Origin: Sphingomonas sp. PP-CE-3G-477
Lineage (GTDB): Bacteria; Pseudomonadota; Alphaproteobacteria; Sphingomonadales; Sphingomonadaceae
DNA length: 64,000 bases
Direction of reading: 5' to 3'
Assembly (NCBI RefSeq): GCF_003050745.1
Contig: NZ_QAOF01000001.1
Location: forward strand, 248,001-312,000
Of this stretch, positions 10,501 through 19,299 are shown one piece after another. Position numbers and translations under genes: made by a program. The notes beneath the pieces were generated by a model. It made no database searches and was not told the origin of the DNA. It was given only the letters and a program-made list of their open reading frames with translations. Within the stretch, counting starts at the first letter, position 1, and every line of letters begins with the position of its first letter.

Positions 10501-10826
10501 GAGTTCTGCGAGCCGACCGTGCTGCGCAGCTGCGGCAGATCGTTGAGAACGTCGCCGACCGAAACGCGGCCCGCCGAGAAGATATCGGCTGCGCTGATCG
10601 TCGTGATCGGGTTGGGGGATTCATCGTTGGCGCGACGAATGCGCGATCCGGTGACGAGGATCTCCTCGGCTCCGGAGGCGGCCTGCGCCGTATCGGCGGG
10701 CTCGGATCCATCGGCATTCACCGGGGGCGAGTTTGCATTCGGAACGTCCTGCGCTGCCGCCATGCTCGGCAGTAGCGCCAGCGCGCCAACAATCGCCGTT
10801 GCGCCTAAAAGGCGAGATAAAATCAT
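7557..10826 (-). CDS. SusC-like TonB-dependent receptor (oligosaccharide type)
   Basis: This 1089-residue outer-membrane receptor probably imports glycan fragments. The start at 10826 gives a standard signal peptide (MILSRLLGATAIVGALALLPSMAAAQ) with GGGGG as ribosome site; the frame stays open upstream for 66 further codons without leader character. The TonB-box/plug signature is ILVTGSRIRR, followed by plug motifs LRGLGTARTLVLVNGRRH and GGSSAVYGSDAIAGVVNFIL, and the barrel ends in VTAKF. This TBDR class with a long Gln/Asn-rich barrel is the carbohydrate-linked group of sphingomonads and xanthomonads. It lies 252 bases downstream of the GH29 gene with a candidate operator in the gap, and is followed by a strong terminator, so it is probably transcribed separately from the hydrolases. 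Ligand specificity is inferred from context. Confidence 0.92.
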   Translation of the reverse strand: MILSRLLGATAIVGALALLPSMAAAQDVPNANSPPVNADGSEPADTAQAASGAEEILVTGSRIRRANDESPNPITTISAADIFSAGRVSVGDVLNDLPQLRSTVGSQNSTSGLGVRGLNLIDLRGLGTARTLVLVNGRRHVSAEIINNGNSPDINTFPTDLIEKVDIVTGGSSAVYGSDAIAGVVNFILKDHYDGLDLHGQTGISKYGDAGNQYLSAVAGKNFADGRGNIAVNLEYAHQQDYYASGRPNLRQNDGFVVVDTDPAGSVNGSDSIPDRIFVRDIRSTTISTGGQVGIRYANTATAPCGVDSAGSSFTCGYLFQPGGALAPQTGTRLGLGPNGSFTGGNGYTGREGRLLVLSPELNRYAANLIGHFEVSPAFVPFIEAKYVRSEARGSQSGPFFSQGQTLADAIPIAGLNDRSYVLTNPTGNGPVNREGIRLDNPYLSTSARATLTSQLTAAVNSGVNPNTGAAFGTTPAGIALRNASLAQIAAGTYRFSSRRNYVDLGIRDENIRRETYRLVGGIRGDFNSDWHYELSGNYGEHRERNVIQGNINRQRFLLANDTARNAAGQIVCRSQVDSRYAGTDRAGNAAVLAADVAACVPLNPFGDGSISQAARQYLTVSTVATGKATQFQGTGYMSGDLSQLFELPGGPIAFSLGGEYRRETLSYDLDPTTQAGYAFYNAIPSFRSPAFEVKEAFGEISIPLVKNVPLLQELTINGSGRVADYKGAVGTVYAYGGGVNWRPVRDLMMRGSYAKSVRAPYLGDLYSAQSQNFTPAPNDPCSARNIGTGSATRAANCAAQGAPAGYDYVYTSSLEIVSGGNPNLQAETSKSYTFGGVFEPRFLPGLSISTDYYNITVDKVISAVSAQQILNLCYDSPTLNNPFCGLFQRAGAGGGARGEIPFRVLEGSLLQSTANFAKQKATGIDTNINYNHRFGWGEVSARGIWTHVIQRDNYTNPADANFKNTLTGELGDPSDQFNIAADVKIGKVSFGYSVRWIDKMYLNTFEDYNALNGQPPQNTDYATIEKYPAVTYHDIRASVDVSERFNAYFGVNNISNRLPPYGLTGITANSGIYDNRGRFGYVGVTAKF

Positions 10827-11078
10827 GAGAACCCCCGTTTTTTGGCATATATGCCTTGGTGTTTTCACGCTGACGATGCGGGGCCGCTCGCGCAATCGGT
10901 TTATTACGCTAGCATGAACGGCACGTAATTTTTGTCTGTTACGTGTGACCGGTATGCAACAATCTGTAATATATACTGACACTTGGTAACGGTACCGGCC
11001 CGTAACGACAGCAGGGGATCGCAATCGCGGATATCGTCGCCCCCGCGGTACGTTCGGACGGCCACCCGAAGGCGGTTG
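10827..11078 (-). promoter_or_regulatory. Upstream control region of the TBDR gene with CGTAA-box array
   Basis: The 252-base gap upstream of the TBDR start contains a perfect inverted repeat, CACGTAA-N10-TTACGTG, at 10922-10945. Two more GTAAC-type boxes lie at 10985-10992 and 11001-11007, with the palindrome CGGTACCG just after the first of them. An AT-rich stretch with TAATATATAC lies between the pairs. The arrangement suggests an operator plus promoter for the leftward TBDR gene. The binding protein is unknown. Confidence 0.5.
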
Positions 11079-12995
11079 TCATCCTCTTCTGCGGAAGACG
11101 GCCAGTCCTGCAATGGCGAGCCGCAGCGCTGGAACGGCCGTTTCTGCGAACGACCAGCGCACCAGGCGCGCGACCACGGGCTTGGCGAAGGCAGTGCGTT
11201 GCGCGGCGAGCGCATAGGCGATGTTGGGCAACTCGCCGCTGGCGATCTCGCGCCACGTCTTGCCATCGACGCTGACTTCGATGCGGTAGGCTTTGGGGGG
11301 AGCCGTCTGCGCCATGACTGCGCGCGACGGGGTCAGGACGAACCCGGCAAGCGTTTCGGTGGTGCCCAGGTCGACCGTGACAGATGCGGGTGCGTCTGGC
11401 GTGGGGGCGGGGATCACCCAGGAGGTGGCGGTATCGTCGTCCAGCATCGCTTCCGCGCCCGGTGCCGAAGCGGTGACGATAGACCACCGCGCGGAAGACA
11501 CGATGCCGGTATCGGCCATGACCACTGGAGCGACGGGAGCGGGTGCGACCTGACGGAAGAGTGCGACTTCGCTGATCGCGGGGCAGGCGGTGCCTTCGAG
11601 GATGCGCAGGCGGAGGCGGCGGGGGGCGATCGGCGTGTCCAGACGAACGATGCGTTGCGGGCCGATGCCTGAATGCTCGGCGAGCTTGCGCCATTGTCCG
11701 TCGATCTCGGCGTCGATCGCGAACCGGGTCACGCGGATGCCGAGCGGGAGATATTCGCGGAGGCGGATGAGGTCGAACGCGCGGCCCGGCGGGAGGTCGA
11801 GCGTCAGTGTCGGTGTGGTGATGGCGTCAGGCGTCGACCAATAGGTGTCGCGGTTGCCGTCGAGTACCGTGCTGGCCGCATAGGTCTTCCCGCGGACGTG
11901 GCTGGCCGATGCGACCGCACCTTTGGCAAGATCGGTGGCGAACGTCGCGGCCTGCGCCGTGCCGAACGACTTCAGCGTCTCGACGTCGATGTCGGCGAGG
12001 CGGCCGCGACGATCGGGCGGCAGGTTGAGGTTGAGGTTGGTGCCGCGGCCGACCGACTCGTCGTGCAGCTTGATCAGGCGGGCGGGCGTCTTGACCTTCG
12101 AATCCTCGTCGGCGTGATAGAACCAGCCGGGACGGATCGAGACGTCGGTCTCCGCTGGCCACCAGAGCGGCGCGCCGCGCACGCCCGAATTGCCCTCGGA
12201 CTGGACATAGGGATGGTTCGGCATGGTCGGCCAGCACGGATCGCCGGCGACGCCGTCCTCGTTCCCGACCCAGCGCAGGTCCGCGCCGAGCGGGTCGAAG
12301 GTGCAGGCCATCGGCTGATGCTCGTGGACCAGCGCGACGATCGACGGCCAGTTATAGTATTTCGGCGCGTCGATCTTCCGCGCGTCGCGCGCGCCGCCAT
12401 AATAGCCGTCGCCGCCGTTCGCGCCATCGAACCAGAATTCGAACAGCGTGCCGTATCGCGTGCAGAGTTCGACCACCTGCTTGCGGAAATACTCGACATA
12501 GGCGGGACGGCCATATTCGGCGTGGTTGCGATCCCAGGGCGAGAGATACAGGCCGAAATCGAGCCCGGCACGACGGGTGGCGCGTTCCATCTCGCCAACG
12601 ATGTCGCCCTTGCCGTCCTTGTAGGGGCTGTTGCGGATGCAGTGTTCGGTCAGCATCGTCGGCCAGAGGCAGAAGCCGTCATGATGCTTGGCGGTCAGGA
12701 TGATGCCGCGCATGCCGCCCGCCTTGGCCGCGGCGACGATCTGGTCGGGCGAGAAGTCCGACGGGTCGAAGAGCTTCGGATCCTCGTCGCCATAGCCCCA
12801 TTCGCGATCGGTGAAGGTGTTGATCGAGAAATGGACGAAGGCGTATTGCTCGCGCGCGTGCCAGGCGAGTTGACGCTTCGAGGGCGTCGCACCCCAAGGT
12901 TTCGGCGCGGCGTCGCGACCTGCGCCGATCGCGGGCGTGGCGGTAGCGGCTAGACCCGAGGCGAGCAGCAGGCGGCGGGAAACTTCGGTCATCAT
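11079..12995 (-). CDS. GH29 alpha-L-fucosidase with two F5/8-type (CBM32-like) modules
   Basis: The product is 638 residues and releases alpha-linked L-fucose by a retaining mechanism. A Tat-type leader (SRRLLLASGLAATATPAIGA) directs export. The GH29 barrel covers about 35-345: INTFTDREWG near residue 60 and KHHDGFCLWP near 104 are GH29 hallmarks, and Asp190 in EFWFDGANG is the expected nucleophile. The NTFT..EWG signature resembles subfamily B (alpha-1,3/1,4-fucosidases), which would suit core alpha-1,3-fucose of plant N-glycans or antennary fucose; this specificity is inference. Two discoidin-like domains follow (about 350-475 and 490-635). It is the last gene of the six-gene hydrolase operon, 15 bases after the GH92 stop; GGAG precedes two adjacent ATGs, of which I took the first. 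Confidence 0.93.
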   Translation of the reverse strand: MMTEVSRRLLLASGLAATATPAIGAGRDAAPKPWGATPSKRQLAWHAREQYAFVHFSINTFTDREWGYGDEDPKLFDPSDFSPDQIVAAAKAGGMRGIILTAKHHDGFCLWPTMLTEHCIRNSPYKDGKGDIVGEMERATRRAGLDFGLYLSPWDRNHAEYGRPAYVEYFRKQVVELCTRYGTLFEFWFDGANGGDGYYGGARDARKIDAPKYYNWPSIVALVHEHQPMACTFDPLGADLRWVGNEDGVAGDPCWPTMPNHPYVQSEGNSGVRGAPLWWPAETDVSIRPGWFYHADEDSKVKTPARLIKLHDESVGRGTNLNLNLPPDRRGRLADIDVETLKSFGTAQAATFATDLAKGAVASASHVRGKTYAASTVLDGNRDTYWSTPDAITTPTLTLDLPPGRAFDLIRLREYLPLGIRVTRFAIDAEIDGQWRKLAEHSGIGPQRIVRLDTPIAPRRLRLRILEGTACPAISEVALFRQVAPAPVAPVVMADTGIVSSARWSIVTASAPGAEAMLDDDTATSWVIPAPTPDAPASVTVDLGTTETLAGFVLTPSRAVMAQTAPPKAYRIEVSVDGKTWREIASGELPNIAYALAAQRTAFAKPVVARLVRWSFAETAVPALRLAIAGLAVFRRRG

Positions 12996-13010
12996 CGTCT
13001 CCGGGAGGTA

Positions 13011-15326
13011 TCAGGCAGCGGGCTGGCCGAACGAGGGCGGTCGGTCGGCGAGCTTGGCGCCGAATGCGCGGTTCGGCGTCGCGGACATCGTGAAGCGGAG
13101 CGTGCCGCCGGCCGCGAGATCGGCGTGCGATATCCAGCTTTTCGTCCACGGTTTGCCGTTCCACCGGACCGCCGCGACGTAGGGCGTGTCGGCGCGGTTG
13201 CCGGGGGCGTCGATCACCAGTCGGCGACCGTTGCCGACCGACACTTCGGCGCGCGTGAACAAGGGCGAGCCGAACACATACACCGCCTCGACCGGATCGA
13301 CCGGATAGAAGCCGAGCGCCGAGAACACGAACCACGCACTCATCTGGCCGCAGTCGTCGTTGCCGATGATCCCGTCAGGATCGTTGCGGTACATCTCAGT
13401 GCACAGCCGCCGGACCATCGCCTGCGTCTTCCACGCCGCGCCGACATAGGCATAGAGATAGGCGGCATGCTGATCGGGCTCGTTGCCGTGCGCATATTGG
13501 CCGACCAGCCCGGCAATGTCCGGCGGTGCGTTCGCCGGCAGCGTCGAGGGTGCCGCGAACAGCGTATCGAGCTTGCTCTCGAACGCGGAAGCGCCGCCGA
13601 AATGCGCGATCTGGCCGTGGATGTCGTGCTGGTTGAGGAAGGTCGCCTGCCAGCCATTCGCCTCGGTATAATCGCGCCACCAGGGTTTGGGCATATGACC
13701 GAGTTGGATCGGGTCATAGGGCTTCCACCAGGAGCCGTCGGCAAACCGCGGGCGTGCGAAACCGATACTGGCATCCAGTACGTTCTTCCAGTTGTGCGAC
13801 CTTTTCAGCAGTCTGGCGGCGTCTTCGGTCGCGCCGGCCGCGCGTGCCAGATGCGACGAGGCCCAATCGTCATACGCATATTCCTGCGTGCGGCTGACGC
13901 TCTCGAAGACCTTGTCCGCGGGGACGTAGCCAAGGCGGTCGTAAAGGTCGCGGCCCAGGCTGTTGTCCAGGTCGGGCGCGGCAAAGTCGAAGCTGCGGCG
14001 GCGGATCGCGGGCCAGGCGGCGGCATAGTCGGCGGGAATACCCTTTGCCTGCGCCTCGGCGAGCGGGACGACGCCGTGCCAGCCGATCATCGTGCCGGTC
14101 TCCTTGCCCTGGAGCGGCCAGACCAGCGGGCCGTAGCGCGACTGGATGGTCTGCCGGATCAGGTCGTCAACCAGGCTCTTGGTCCGCGCCGGCTGGATCA
14201 GTGCAAGCAGGGGGTGCAGCGCACGATACGTGTCCCATAGCGACCAGCTGCTGTACGCGGCGCCTCCCTTCGGCACGACATGCACCGCGCCGTCCATCCC
14301 GACATAGCGGCCATCGACGTCCGAAAAGAGCGTCGGCGCCAGCTGCGCATGGTACAGCGCGGACGCCATGATGGTGCGCTGGTCGTCGGTGCCGCCCTGC
14401 ACGCGAACCTTGTCGAGCGCCTCGACCCAGCGCGTGGTGGCGGCGGCCCGGATGCGGTCGAAATCCCAGTGCGGTGCCTCCGCCGAGAGGTTCGCGCGTG
14501 CGCCGGCGATGTCGACGCCCGAGATGCCGCAGCGGATCAGCACCGGCGCGGCACCGGCATCGTCATAGTGCAGCGCGACCTTGAGCCGCTTGCCCTTCAC
14601 CCCGGTGGTGCCTGCGGGCTGTGCGGTATCGCCGTCGCCGTAGAACATGATCCGGTCGGGCCTGCGCGAGAACTGCATCGCGAAATGGATACGGCGTCCC
14701 TTGGCCCAGCGGAACACCCGCCGGCTGCCGATCAGCGTACCGTCGGCGTCGATCGCCAGCGATGCCTCGTCGACCAGCGGTTGCGTGTCGGAGGTGTCGA
14801 GGATCAGATGCGACAGATCGACCAGGATATGCCCTGATCCCTTGGGAAAGCTGTGGCGGTGCCAGCCGGTGCGATCGGTCACGGTCAGTTCGGCGCGCAC
14901 CCCCGATTCGAGCGAGACGCGGTAGTAGCCGGGCTCGGCATGTTCGTCGGTGAAGCGCTGGCGGTATCCGGCGTCGGGATCGTCGAGCGGGCCGGGTATC
15001 AGCTTCACTGGGCCAGTGGTCGGCACGACCAGGATGTCGAGCATGTCTCCGATCCCGGTGCCGGACAAATGCGTGTGGCTGAACCCCATGATCGACGTGT
15101 CGGTGCGATGATAGCCCGAGCACGCATCCCAGCGCTCGACGTCGGTATCGGGGCTAAGCTGAACCATCCCGGACGGCAATGTCGCGCCCGGATAGGTATG
15201 GCCGTGCCCGCCGGTGCCGATGAACAGGTTCGCGCGGGTCTCGGGTGCAGGTTTCGCAGCCGGCAAAGTGGTGGCGATCAAGCCGAGCGAGGCACTGCCG
15301 AGCAGGGTGCGGCGGGTCAGGATCAT
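13011..15326 (-). CDS. GH92 exo-alpha-mannosidase (alpha-1,2-type)
   Basis: This is a 771-residue calcium-dependent inverting exo-alpha-mannosidase of family GH92, the main bacterial family that trims mannose from N-glycans. A short Tat-type leader ([23 protein letters not shown]) is present. The N-terminal beta-sandwich begins [27 protein letters not shown], and the helical catalytic domain carries the family blocks [21 protein letters not shown] and [11 protein letters not shown], which include the catalytic acid and base region. Its ATG overlaps the GH125 stop as ATGA, so translation is coupled. Within GH92, the HGNEP block is usual in alpha-1,2-mannosidases, but alpha-1,3 or alpha-1,4 action cannot be excluded. 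Confidence 0.95.
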   Translation of the reverse strand: MILTRRTLLGSASLGLIATTLPAAKPAPETRANLFIGTGGHGHTYPGATLPSGMVQLSPDTDVERWDACSGYHRTDTSIMGFSHTHLSGTGIGDMLDILVVPTTGPVKLIPGPLDDPDAGYRQRFTDEHAEPGYYRVSLESGVRAELTVTDRTGWHRHSFPKGSGHILVDLSHLILDTSDTQPLVDEASLAIDADGTLIGSRRVFRWAKGRRIHFAMQFSRRPDRIMFYGDGDTAQPAGTTGVKGKRLKVALHYDDAGAAPVLIRCGISGVDIAGARANLSAEAPHWDFDRIRAAATTRWVEALDKVRVQGGTDDQRTIMASALYHAQLAPTLFSDVDGRYVGMDGAVHVVPKGGAAYSSWSLWDTYRALHPLLALIQPARTKSLVDDLIRQTIQSRYGPLVWPLQGKETGTMIGWHGVVPLAEAQAKGIPADYAAAWPAIRRRSFDFAAPDLDNSLGRDLYDRLGYVPADKVFESVSRTQEYAYDDWASSHLARAAGATEDAARLLKRSHNWKNVLDASIGFARPRFADGSWWKPYDPIQLGHMPKPWWRDYTEANGWQATFLNQHDIHGQIAHFGGASAFESKLDTLFAAPSTLPANAPPDIAGLVGQYAHGNEPDQHAAYLYAYVGAAWKTQAMVRRLCTEMYRNDPDGIIGNDDCGQMSAWFVFSALGFYPVDPVEAVYVFGSPLFTRAEVSVGNGRRLVIDAPGNRADTPYVAAVRWNGKPWTKSWISHADLAAGGTLRFTMSATPNRAFGAKLADRPPSFGQPAA

Positions 15327-16753
15327 AAGGCGTTACTCAGCAAAGCGGGGCGGGTATCGGCGAGACGGACGATCAGCTCCCCGAACAGCCCGTTGGCCCA
15401 GGCGAACCAGGAGCGCGTGAACTTGGCGGGATCGTCCTTGTCGAACGCCTCGTGGATGAAGCCGGTGTCGGCATCGGTGTCGCGCAGCATCCGCAGGCAA
15501 GCGCGGACGGTCGCATCGTCGGCGCCCGCCAGCGCACGGACGATCAGCGACATCGGCCAGATCTGGCCGAGCCCGACATGCGGTCCACCGATCCCCTCGG
15601 CCTTGGTGCCCTTGAAGAAATACGGGTTGGCGTCGCTCCAGGCGGCTTGCGCGGTGCGGCGCCAGAGCGGATCGGTAGCGGGGACGCAGCCCATGTACGC
15701 CAACGCGGAAAGCGACGGCACGTTGGCGTCGTCCATGAAGACCGCGTTGCCGAAGCCGTCGACCTCGTATGCCCAGACCTCGCTGCCGTCGCGCAGGCGC
15801 ATTCGGCCGTGCGCGACGAGCGCCGCCTCGACTTCGGCGGCCAGCGCGGTCGCATCGGCGGCGAGCGCGGTGTCGTGGCGCGCTTCGTTCGCGACGACCG
15901 CGAGTTCACGCAGAGTGGTGACCGCGAAGAGGTTGGACGGGATCAGATACGGATAGACGCAGGCATCGTCCGAGGGGCGGAAGCCGCACTGGATCAGGCC
16001 GTTGGGCTTGGCGGGATTGCCCCAGCCTTCGAGCGCCATCGTCTCGGTGTTGCGGTTCGAGGATCGCAGGAAGCTGTAGGGGCCGCGGCCATCCTTGCGC
16101 TGTTGCTCGCGGTAGGTGCGGATGCTCGCGCGCGCGGCCTCGGCCCAGGTCGCGTCGAACGGGGTCGCGTCATGCGTCGCCTGCCAATAGCCATAAGCGA
16201 GGCGCATCGGATAGCAGAGCGAGTCGATCTCCCATTTGCGCTCCGCGACGCCGGGTTTCATCTCGGTCTGGTCCTTGAGGGCCCAGCTGAGGTTGGTCTT
16301 CGCGGTCGGGCTTTCCATGAACGCATTGGCGTAGGGGTCGATCAGGATCGAGCGCGACTGGCGTGCGATAAGCCCGCGGAAGAGCGTGCGCAGGGCAGGA
16401 TCTTCGCGGACGAGATGGAGATAGGGGCGAAGCTGCGCGGAGCTATCGCGGAGCCAGAGGCAGGGGATGTCGCCGGTGATGACGAACGCATCGGGCGCGC
16501 CGCCGACCGTCGACATGCGGACGGTCGTGTCGAGCGTGTTCGGGTAGCAGTTGCCGAACATCCAGCGCAGCTTCGGGTCGCCGATCCGGGCCGAGACGCG
16601 CGCGATCTCGCGCTCGACTGAGCGGCTGGTGAAGTTGCGGTCGGCGAGCGCGGGGCGCTTGCTGGGGAGCGACGGGCGGGCGGCGAAGGCGGGTGTGCCG
16701 ACGAGCGCGAGGCCCCCGGCGACGCCGCCCGCCATGACGGTGCGGCGGTCCAT
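15323..16753 (-). CDS. GH125 exo-alpha-1,6-mannosidase
   Basis: The product is 476 residues, family GH125 (formerly DUF1237), an inverting exo-acting alpha-1,6-mannosidase. Diagnostic blocks are [37 protein letters not shown] and [21 protein letters not shown] followed by [12 protein letters not shown]. The start at 16753 gives [19 protein letters not shown], a Tat leader; a GTG five codons earlier overlapping the upstream stop as GTGA, with GGTGGA before it, is an alternative start. It sits 11 bases after the GH3 stop and overlaps GH92 by four bases. GH125 with GH92 is a strong sign of N-glycan or yeast-mannan breakdown: after GH92 removes alpha-1,2/1,3 mannose, GH125 takes the alpha-1,6 arm of the core. 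Confidence 0.95.
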   Translation of the reverse strand: MDRRTVMAGGVAGGLALVGTPAFAARPSLPSKRPALADRNFTSRSVEREIARVSARIGDPKLRWMFGNCYPNTLDTTVRMSTVGGAPDAFVITGDIPCLWLRDSSAQLRPYLHLVREDPALRTLFRGLIARQSRSILIDPYANAFMESPTAKTNLSWALKDQTEMKPGVAERKWEIDSLCYPMRLAYGYWQATHDATPFDATWAEAARASIRTYREQQRKDGRGPYSFLRSSNRNTETMALEGWGNPAKPNGLIQCGFRPSDDACVYPYLIPSNLFAVTTLRELAVVANEARHDTALAADATALAAEVEAALVAHGRMRLRDGSEVWAYEVDGFGNAVFMDDANVPSLSALAYMGCVPATDPLWRRTAQAAWSDANPYFFKGTKAEGIGGPHVGLGQIWPMSLIVRALAGADDATVRACLRMLRDTDADTGFIHEAFDKDDPAKFTRSWFAWANGLFGELIVRLADTRPALLSNAL

Positions 16754-16764
16754 GGTCGACGCGC

Positions 16765-19299
16765 TCACTTGGGCAGTTCCACCGTCGCGCCGGTGATCGT
16801 CAGGTCGCTCCACTGGCCCGCGCCGTCGCCGGGCTGGCCGCCGCCGATATAGAGGCGGTAGGCGCCGGGGACGATCGTCCGCGTGCCGTCGCGCGCGACG
16901 CTGCTCATCGATCGCGGATCGATCGTGATCGGCACGGTGCGCGACTGGCCGGGCTTCAGCGCGACGCGGCCGAATCCGACGAGCTGGCGCTGGAGGACGG
17001 GTGTGGTCGGGCCGCCGGCCTTGGCGGCGGGTGCGACGAGGTAGGCCTGGACGACTTCTTCACCGGCGCGATTGCCGGCGTTCGACAGCTTGGCGGTGAC
17101 GGTGAGCGGCTGTCCGGCGGCGACGCTGAGCGCGGGCTTGGTCGCGGCGTAGGCGAAGTTGGTGTAGCTCAGGCCGTGGCCAAAGCCCCAGAGCGGCGTG
17201 CCGGTGAAGTAGCGGTAGGTGCGCTCCTTCATTGTGTAGTCGGTGAACGCGGGCAGGCCGCCGGTGGTCTTGTAGAAGGTGACGGGCAGGCGGCCCGACG
17301 GGTTGTTGAGCCCTGCCAGCGTCTCGGCGATCGCGGTGCCGCCGGCTTGTCCTGGATACCAGGCGGCGAGGATCGCGTCGGCCGATGCCGGATCGACCGC
17401 GACCGCGCTGCCGCTGGTGAGGACGAGGACTACGGGCTTGCCGGTGGCCTTCAGTGCTTCGAGCAGGCGGACCTGCGCTGGAGGCAGGCCGATGTCGGTG
17501 CGGTCGCCGCCGACGAAGCCGGGGACGCTGACCGAGAGGGCTTCGCCTTCGAGATCGGGCGACAGGCCCATCACCGCGACCACGACATCGGCGTCACGAG
17601 CGGTGGCGACGGCTTGGTCGAGCAATGGCTGCGCAGGGGGGCTCCAGAGCAGGCGGACGCCTTCATCGTCGCTGCGGTGATCGAGTTCGAGGCGGAACGG
17701 GACGGGCTTGCCGTCGCTGGTCAGCGTGACCTCGACGCGGCCCTTCTTGACCTCGCCGGCCGAGAGCTGGCGGTCGCCGATCCAGAGCCGGACCGCGTCG
17801 TGCGTCGAGCAATCCTTCCAGCAGGCGGGGACGTCGACCACCAGCGGATAGGTGCCGGCGGCGGGGGGCGTGAAGGTCCCGGTCCAGCGTACGCCGAACG
17901 TCTTGGCGAGGCCGGGCGCGGGGCTCGCGCGGTTGTGGTCGATGTCGATGTGGCGATCGGTGCGGGTCAGGGTCGGCGCGCCGACGCCCGCCTGCGCGGC
18001 GAAATACTCGGTCTTCAGGCCGCCGGCGAAAACGGTCTCGGGGACGGGCACGGCGGCACCGTCGGCGAGCGACGAGCCTTGCGCATAGCGGACGTTGGCG
18101 GCGCCGAACTGCTTGCGGATGCCCTCCAGCGGGGTGACGGGGGCGACCGCGGTGCCGTGGTAATTGCCCTGCAGCACGCCGAGATCGTCGGCGTCCGCGC
18201 CGATCACCGCGATACGGCTACCGGGCTTCAACGGCAGGCGGTTGGCGTCGTTCTTGAGCAGGACGATCGATTTCCGCGCGGCGTCGAGTGCCAGCGCGCG
18301 GTGGGCGGGGGTGTCGACCTGGTCTGTGCCGATGCTGCGCCACGGATTGCCCGCGCCGAACACGGTGCCGAGTGCGCGGCGGGCTTCGAGCGAACGGATC
18401 AGCGCGGTGTCGACCTCGGCTTCGGTGACGAGGCCTTGGCGGACCGCGGCGGGGAGGGCGGCGTAGGCGCTGCCGCAATTGAGATCGGTGCCGCCTCGGA
18501 TCGCGGCGGCGGCGGCGCCTGCGGCGTCGAGGCGGTAGTGGTGGTAGAGGCTGATGTTCGACACCGCGTCGCAGTCCGACACGGTGAAGCCCTTGAACCC
18601 CCAGTCGCGCCGCAGCCGGTCGTTCATCAACGCCGATGACGCGCAGGCCGGGACGCCGTGGATCGAGTTGTAGGCGCACATCAACGACTGCGCCTTGCCC
18701 TCCGTGACGGCGAGCCGGAATGCGGGGAAGTAGGTCGCCTCCAGGTCGTAGGGGCTGGGATCGACGTCGAAGCTGTCGCGCCCGGCTTCGGGGCCGCTGT
18801 GCACCGCGAAGTGCTTGGGGGTGGCGATGACCTTGGGGTGGAGCGGGTCTGGGCCCTGCAACCCGCCGATGAAGGCGACGCCGAGGCGACCGGTGAGGTA
18901 CGGGTCCTCGCCGTAGGTTTCCTGGCCGCGGCCCCAGCGTGGATCGCGGAATATGTTGATGTTGGGCGACCAGATCGTCAACCCTTCGTAGATCTTGCGG
19001 TTAGCGCCGACGTTCTGCGCATTGAAGCGCGCGCGCGCCTCGGTCGCGACGACGTCGCCGATCTTCGCGACCAGCGTGGTATCCCAAGTCGCGGCCATGC
19101 CGATCGCCTGTGGGAAGACGGTGGCGTGGCCATTGCGCGCGAGGCCGTGGAGACCTTCGTTCCACCAGTCGTACGCGGGCAGCCCGGCCTTCGGATCGGC
19201 GGGGACGGTGCTCTGCAACTGCGCCGCTTTCTGTTCGAGCGACATTTGCGCGACGGCAGTCGCGACGGGATCGGCGGAGGCGAGCAGGAGCCAGATCAT
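16765..19299 (-). CDS. GH3 beta-glycosidase with PA14 insert (xylosidase/glucosidase type)
   Basis: This 844-residue family GH3 enzyme has a short hydrophobic N-terminus ([10 protein letters not shown]) as a weak signal peptide. The TIM-barrel domain includes [19 protein letters not shown] and [11 protein letters not shown], and Asp242 in FTVSDCDAV is the nucleophile. A PA14-like insert (about 450-570, [16 protein letters not shown]) interrupts the second domain, followed by [17 protein letters not shown] with the likely acid/base Glu. A fibronectin-III-like domain ends the protein. The barrel motifs resemble beta-xylosidase-type GH3 proteins. In this operon, removal of the bridging beta-1,2-xylose of plant N-glycans is an attractive role, but glucose or GlcNAc release is possible. 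It overlaps the upstream GH2 gene by ATGA. Confidence 0.9.
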   Translation of the reverse strand: MIWLLLASADPVATAVAQMSLEQKAAQLQSTVPADPKAGLPAYDWWNEGLHGLARNGHATVFPQAIGMAATWDTTLVAKIGDVVATEARARFNAQNVGANRKIYEGLTIWSPNINIFRDPRWGRGQETYGEDPYLTGRLGVAFIGGLQGPDPLHPKVIATPKHFAVHSGPEAGRDSFDVDPSPYDLEATYFPAFRLAVTEGKAQSLMCAYNSIHGVPACASSALMNDRLRRDWGFKGFTVSDCDAVSNISLYHHYRLDAAGAAAAAIRGGTDLNCGSAYAALPAAVRQGLVTEAEVDTALIRSLEARRALGTVFGAGNPWRSIGTDQVDTPAHRALALDAARKSIVLLKNDANRLPLKPGSRIAVIGADADDLGVLQGNYHGTAVAPVTPLEGIRKQFGAANVRYAQGSSLADGAAVPVPETVFAGGLKTEYFAAQAGVGAPTLTRTDRHIDIDHNRASPAPGLAKTFGVRWTGTFTPPAAGTYPLVVDVPACWKDCSTHDAVRLWIGDRQLSAGEVKKGRVEVTLTSDGKPVPFRLELDHRSDDEGVRLLWSPPAQPLLDQAVATARDADVVVAVMGLSPDLEGEALSVSVPGFVGGDRTDIGLPPAQVRLLEALKATGKPVVLVLTSGSAVAVDPASADAILAAWYPGQAGGTAIAETLAGLNNPSGRLPVTFYKTTGGLPAFTDYTMKERTYRYFTGTPLWGFGHGLSYTNFAYAATKPALSVAAGQPLTVTAKLSNAGNRAGEEVVQAYLVAPAAKAGGPTTPVLQRQLVGFGRVALKPGQSRTVPITIDPRSMSSVARDGTRTIVPGAYRLYIGGGQPGDGAGQWSDLTITGATVELPK

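Noticed and set aside
7725..10775. Open frame of about 1016 codons on the strand opposite the TBDR gene
   Set aside because: It mirrors a receptor with all diagnostic motifs; its own product is Arg/Asp/Val-rich with no domain. High GC keeps antisense frames open.
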